Assembly: GCA_050698355.1 (NCBI GenBank)
Contig: JBOHBN010000234.1
Location: 1-7,773 of the forward strand
Direction of reading: 5' to 3'
From: JBOHBN01 sp050698355
GTDB lineage: Bacteria > Actinomycetota > Actinomycetes > Streptosporangiales > WHST01
Length of the DNA: 7,773 bases
Shown here piece by piece: positions 5,687 through 7,773 of this stretch (its first letter is position 1; each line of letters opens with the position of its first letter). A model generated the notes under the pieces. It was not told the origin of the DNA, ran no database searches, and saw only the letters and a program-made list of their open reading frames with translations. The translations under genes and the position numbers were made by a program.

Positions 5687-6613
5687 TCACTGGGTGAGTG
5701 CCTGCACGGCGCGCGAGGGGCTGGGCCGGCCGAGACGTTCGGCCATCCACGCGCTGGTCGTGGCCAGCGCATGCAGGTCGATACCGGTCTCGATGCCGAG
5801 GCCGGACAGCTGCCAGACGAGGTCCTCCGTCGCCAGGTTCCCGGTGGCGCTCTTCGCGTACGGACAGCCGCCGAGACCGCCGGCTGCGCTGTCGACGACG
5901 GTCACGCTGTGCTGGAGCGCGGTGAGGGTGTTGGCGAGTGCCTGGCCGTAGGTGTCGTGGAAGTGCACCCCCAGCCGCTCTACCCCCACCCCGGCGGCCT
6001 GCAACCGCTGCAGCAGATCGGCGACCTGGCCGGGGGTCGCGACACCGATCGTGTCGCCGAGGGAGAGTTCGGTACAGCCGAGGTCGACCAGGCGAGTGCC
6101 GACCTCGACCGCGCTCTGCGGCGCGACGTCGCCCTCCCACGGGTCGCCGAAACACATCGAGACGTACGCGCGAACGTCCAGCCCGGCCTCGCGAGCGCGG
6201 CGCACGACCGGCTCGAACAGCTCGAACTGGCCTTCCAGCGTGCTGTTCAGGTTGCGGCGCGCGAACGTCTCCGTGGCGCTCGCGAAGACGGCGATCTCCC
6301 GTACGCCCGCCGCCAGAGCGCGGTCGAGCCCGCGCTCGTTGGGCACGAGCACCGGCAGCCGGAGCCCGGCGGGTACGTCGAGCGACCCAAGCAGCTGCTC
6401 GGCGTCGGCGAGCTGCGGCACCCACTTCGGGTGCACGAAGCTGGTCGTCTCGATCGCGGACAGGCCCGCGTCGGCGAGCCGGCTCACCAGCTCGGCCTTC
6501 ACCTCCACAGGGACGACCGTCTGCTCGTTCTGCAACCCGTCGCGTGGCCCCACCTCATAGACGGTGACCCGAGGTGGCAGGCCCGCGAGCGGCATGGTCT
6601 GCGGCGTGCGCAT
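5687..6613 (-). CDS. Hydroxymethylglutaryl-CoA lyase
   Basis: A 308-residue cytosolic enzyme that cleaves 3-hydroxy-3-methylglutaryl-CoA to acetyl-CoA and acetoacetate, the last step of leucine degradation. It is a DRE-TIM metallolyase barrel. Visible active-site residues, with the human HMGCL equivalents from family knowledge, are R24 and D25 in EVGPRDGLQNE (R41, D42), E55 in AIETTSFV (E72), H217 and H219 in GVHFHDTYG (metal ligands H233, H235), C250 in the family signature GGLGGCPYAKSATGN (C266) and N259 (N275). The constant 16-17 residue offset and full length support an intact enzyme. The ATG at 6611-6613 follows a strong ribosome site (GGAGGAGGAAC). None of the usual leucine-pathway partners (acyl-CoA dehydrogenase, methylcrotonyl-CoA carboxylase) is in the window. 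Its leader holds copy 1 of the structured element. Related HMGL-like lyases on other acyl-CoAs cannot be excluded. Confidence 0.93.
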   Translation of the reverse strand: MRTPQTMPLAGLPPRVTVYEVGPRDGLQNEQTVVPVEVKAELVSRLADAGLSAIETTSFVHPKWVPQLADAEQLLGSLDVPAGLRLPVLVPNERGLDRALAAGVREIAVFASATETFARRNLNSTLEGQFELFEPVVRRAREAGLDVRAYVSMCFGDPWEGDVAPQSAVEVGTRLVDLGCTELSLGDTIGVATPGQVADLLQRLQAAGVGVERLGVHFHDTYGQALANTLTALQHSVTVVDSAAGGLGGCPYAKSATGNLATEDLVWQLSGLGIETGIDLHALATTSAWMAERLGRPSPSRAVQALTQ

Positions 6614-6633
6614 CGTTCCTCCTCCGGGAGACT

Positions 6634-6726
6634 TACCAAGGAGATCGTTACTAGCTGGGCAGCCGAGAAGCTACCCTCTGAGCCAGTAAGCCTCGACTGA
6701 CATCACAACTAACGATCTCCTTGGTA
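6634..6726 (-). promoter_or_regulatory. Structured leader element, copy 1 (upstream of HMG-CoA lyase)
   Basis: A 93-bp element whose ends are a perfect 17-bp inverted repeat: TACCAAGGAGATCGTTA at 6634-6650 and its complement at 6710-6726. Read on the minus strand (lyase mRNA sense) it contains an inner nine-pair helix, CAGUCGAGG (6699-6691) with UCUCGGCUG (6668-6660), with two G-U pairs, closing a loop of about 22 nt. Unpaired conserved segments are UUAGUU after the 5' arm and CCAGCUAGUAA before the 3' arm. The element ends 20 bases before the lyase ATG and just before its ribosome site. A second copy lies at 7663-7757. It may be a cis-acting RNA or a MITE-like element, as TA flanks both ends; no known riboswitch class was recognised. 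Confidence 0.7.
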
Positions 6727-6730
6727 GGGG

Positions 6731-6886
6731 ATGGTCTGCGAACCCAGCGCTCCTCGCATCATCGCCGACGTCCGGGCCGGTCGCCTACCGGAGGCGGACG
6801 GCACGGTCACGGTGGTGCCGCCTCCATCGAACCCCGGTCACTTTCCGCGCGCCGTCCCGAGAGCCCGGTCAGCTACCGTGCCGTAA
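6731..6886 (+). CDS. 51-codon ORF, possible gene remnant
   Basis: ATG at 6731 to TAA at 6884-6886, fully inside the 220-bp interval between element copy 1 and the PhzF stop. The translation begins MVCEPSAPRIIADVRAGRLP and goes on EADGTVTVVPPPSNPGHFPR; third codon positions are mostly G or C in the first half, as in real genes here. AGGGG touches the ATG, and an in-frame TAG lies two codons upstream. The first ~35 residues vaguely recall the start of some actinobacterial acetyltransferase-like proteins, but that is an impression, not an identification. It may be a small gene, the 5' end of a truncated gene, or chance in GC-rich DNA. Confidence 0.25.
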   Translation: MVCEPSAPRIIADVRAGRLPEADGTVTVVPPPSNPGHFPRAVPRARSATVP

Positions 6887-6893
6887 CCGACCG

Positions 6894-6922
6894 GGGTCCA
6901 GGCAACCGCGCTCTTTGGACCC
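6894..6922 (-). terminator. Weak hairpin downstream of the PhzF gene
   Basis: GGGTCCA (6894-6900) and TGGACCC (6916-6922) are exact complements with a 15-base loop, 24 bp beyond the PhzF stop on the minus strand. The stem is short and the loop long, with no U-tract, so this is at best a modest terminator. Confidence 0.3.
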
Positions 6923-6946
6923 GATGTACGGGGCGAAGGCATCGCC

Positions 6947-7615
6947 TCAGTAAGGGCGGGTCTCCACCAGCTCGACCCTGCCGCCGACGGCGACCGTGCC
7001 GTCGTCGCCGGGGCGTACCAGTATCTGCGATGCCACGCCTTGGTGGATGGTCAGCGGCCGGCTGAGGAGTGCGCCCAAGCGCAGGGCCGCGGAACCGGTC
7101 GCCTCGTCCTCGACTATGCCCATGGCCGTCGGGAACATCCGCACACGCACCTGCCCTGCCGGTTCGTCCTGCCACGCCCATACGTGGAGGAGTTCATCCG
7201 GCCCGGCCCCGGGGTGCGCCTCTACCTCCGCGGCCGACGACAGCTGGTGCGTGTCGCCCTCCGGCGCCCACTCCGGGCGGGCGCTGATCCACGTACGCCC
7301 CTCCTGCTCCCAGGTGGGTACCTCTCCGGCGGGCGGCCGCAGCGTACGGACGGCGTGCCCCATGTGTGCCAGCAGCCACGCCGTGCCGACCAGCGGGTGC
7401 CCTGCCAGCGGCAGCTCGACCGCTGGGGTATGGATGCGAACCTCGCCGGCATCGCCGACGAAGACGGTCTCGGAGAAACCGAGGTCGGTGGCGATTTCCT
7501 GCCGGCGCGATGGCGGCCAACCGGCCGCACCGAGAAAGACGCCCAGCGGGTTACCGCCGAACCCGTCGGCGCCGACGAACACCTTCAGCACGTATAGCGT
7601 CTCGGGCATGGTCAC
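6947..7615 (-). CDS. PhzF-family isomerase/epimerase
   Basis: A 222-residue protein of the PhzF (diaminopimelate-epimerase-like) fold. N-terminal domain signatures are VFVGADGFGGNPLGVFL (13-29), the segment DLGFSETVFV (44-53) whose E49 matches the catalytic glutamate of PhzF, and ELPLAGHPLVGTAWLL (67-82) with H73. The C-terminal domain has DEATGSAALRLGALLSRPL (170-188), the family's closing motif, and QGVASQILVRP plus GGRVELVE. It is shorter than typical PhzF proteins (about 280-300 residues), the missing part being in the middle, but both halves of the active site remain. No phenazine genes are nearby, so the substrate is unknown. GTG 7613-7615 is used as start; ATG 7609 is almost as likely, and no strong ribosome site is seen (GGTAG lies five bases before the GTG). 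Element copy 2 occupies its leader. Confidence 0.88.
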   Translation of the reverse strand: MTMPETLYVLKVFVGADGFGGNPLGVFLGAAGWPPSRRQEIATDLGFSETVFVGDAGEVRIHTPAVELPLAGHPLVGTAWLLAHMGHAVRTLRPPAGEVPTWEQEGRTWISARPEWAPEGDTHQLSSAAEVEAHPGAGPDELLHVWAWQDEPAGQVRVRMFPTAMGIVEDEATGSAALRLGALLSRPLTIHQGVASQILVRPGDDGTVAVGGRVELVETRPY

Positions 7616-7662
7616 GCCAACTACCGTACGGCCGGGCGCATTCCGCGTATCTCGCGGGCGGT

Positions 7663-7757
7663 TACCAAGGGAATCATTACTAGCTGGACAGCCGAGACGC
7701 CATTGCTGTAGGTCAAGTGAGCCTCGACCGTCGGGTAACTAATGACCCCCCTTGGTA
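7663..7757 (-). promoter_or_regulatory. Structured leader element, copy 2 (upstream of PhzF gene)
   Basis: A 95-bp second copy, in the same orientation as copy 1. On the minus strand the outer arms UACCAAGGGGGGUCAUUA (7757-7740) and UAAUGAUUCCCUUGGUA (7679-7663) pair over 17 positions with one bulged G and two G-U pairs. The inner helix is CGGUCGAGG (7730-7722) with UCUCGGCUG (7697-7689). Conserved with copy 1 are UUAGUU, GUCGAGGCU, ACU, UCUCGGCUG and CCAGCUAGUAA; the apical loop and the stretch before the inner helix have changed in sequence and length. It ends 47 bases before the PhzF GTG. Only 16 bases of window remain beyond it, so any promoter for this RNA is outside. Confidence 0.7.
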
Positions 7758-7773
7758 TGAGACGACCGTGCAC

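Noticed and set aside
5543..6700. 385-codon plus-strand ORF opposite the lyase and RDD genes
   Set aside because: It lies antisense to the HMG-CoA lyase with all catalytic residues in place, and its own translation has no recognisable domain.
6634..6726. Leader element as a T-box or known riboswitch
   Set aside because: No T-box sequence (UGGNACC), no specifier-loop layout, and no motif of a riboswitch class known to me; a formal covariance search could still change this.
6634..7757. PhzF gene between two ~95-bp palindromes, like an integron cassette with attC sites
   Set aside because: The arms end in TACCAAGG/CCTTGGTA and do not carry the RYYYAAC and GTTRRRY core sites of attC; no integrase is visible.

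Overview
The window is high-GC DNA with GC-rich third codon positions, GTG as well as ATG starts, and tightly packed short genes. Its families (a SigE-type ECF sigma factor, an RDD protein with a Pro/Gln/Gly/Tyr-rich tail, paired DUF202 proteins, an FtsX-type permease, a TetR regulator) suggest an actinomycete (Actinomycetota). The genus cannot be told from this stretch. No rRNA, tRNA, CRISPR array, transposase or phage gene is visible.

Left part (1-2736). The window opens inside the 3' end of an FtsX-type ABC permease gene, which converges on and overlaps by 4 bp a TetR-family repressor gene. The repressor gene is divergent from a small SnoaL/NTF2-like gene; the AT-rich gap between them carries a promoter and a 12-bp palindrome, a likely operator. 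Two DUF202 membrane protein genes follow on the minus strand. Their original ATGA stop/start overlap has been copied by a 59-bp tandem duplication, so an intact 20-codon minigene now sits between them with an ATGA overlap at each end. A VOC (glyoxalase-fold) gene is divergent from this pair.

Middle part (2737-4753). A SigE-family ECF sigma gene overlaps by 13 bp a gene for a single-pass membrane protein. That protein has a short basic cytoplasmic N-terminus and a large extracytoplasmic domain with Asp-box (BNR) motifs. The pair looks like a sigma factor and membrane partner, although the partner has no recognisable zinc anti-sigma domain.

Right part (4754-7773). All three main genes are on the minus strand: PhzF-family isomerase, HMG-CoA lyase with its catalytic residues present, and an RDD-family membrane protein. 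A 14-bp perfect hairpin follows the RDD gene. The 5' leaders of both the lyase gene and the PhzF gene contain a copy of the same 93-95 nt element, built of an outer helix of about 17 bp and a conserved inner 9-bp helix. Between the copies the outer helix shows two full base-pair compensations, and the remaining changes leave G-U pairs only when the minus (mRNA-sense) strand is read. This is the most interesting item in the window: either a cis-regulatory RNA shared by two metabolic genes, or a small TA-flanked inverted-repeat element (MITE-like). Between copy 1 and the PhzF stop there is a 220-bp interval with one 51-codon plus-strand ORF, possibly a gene remnant.
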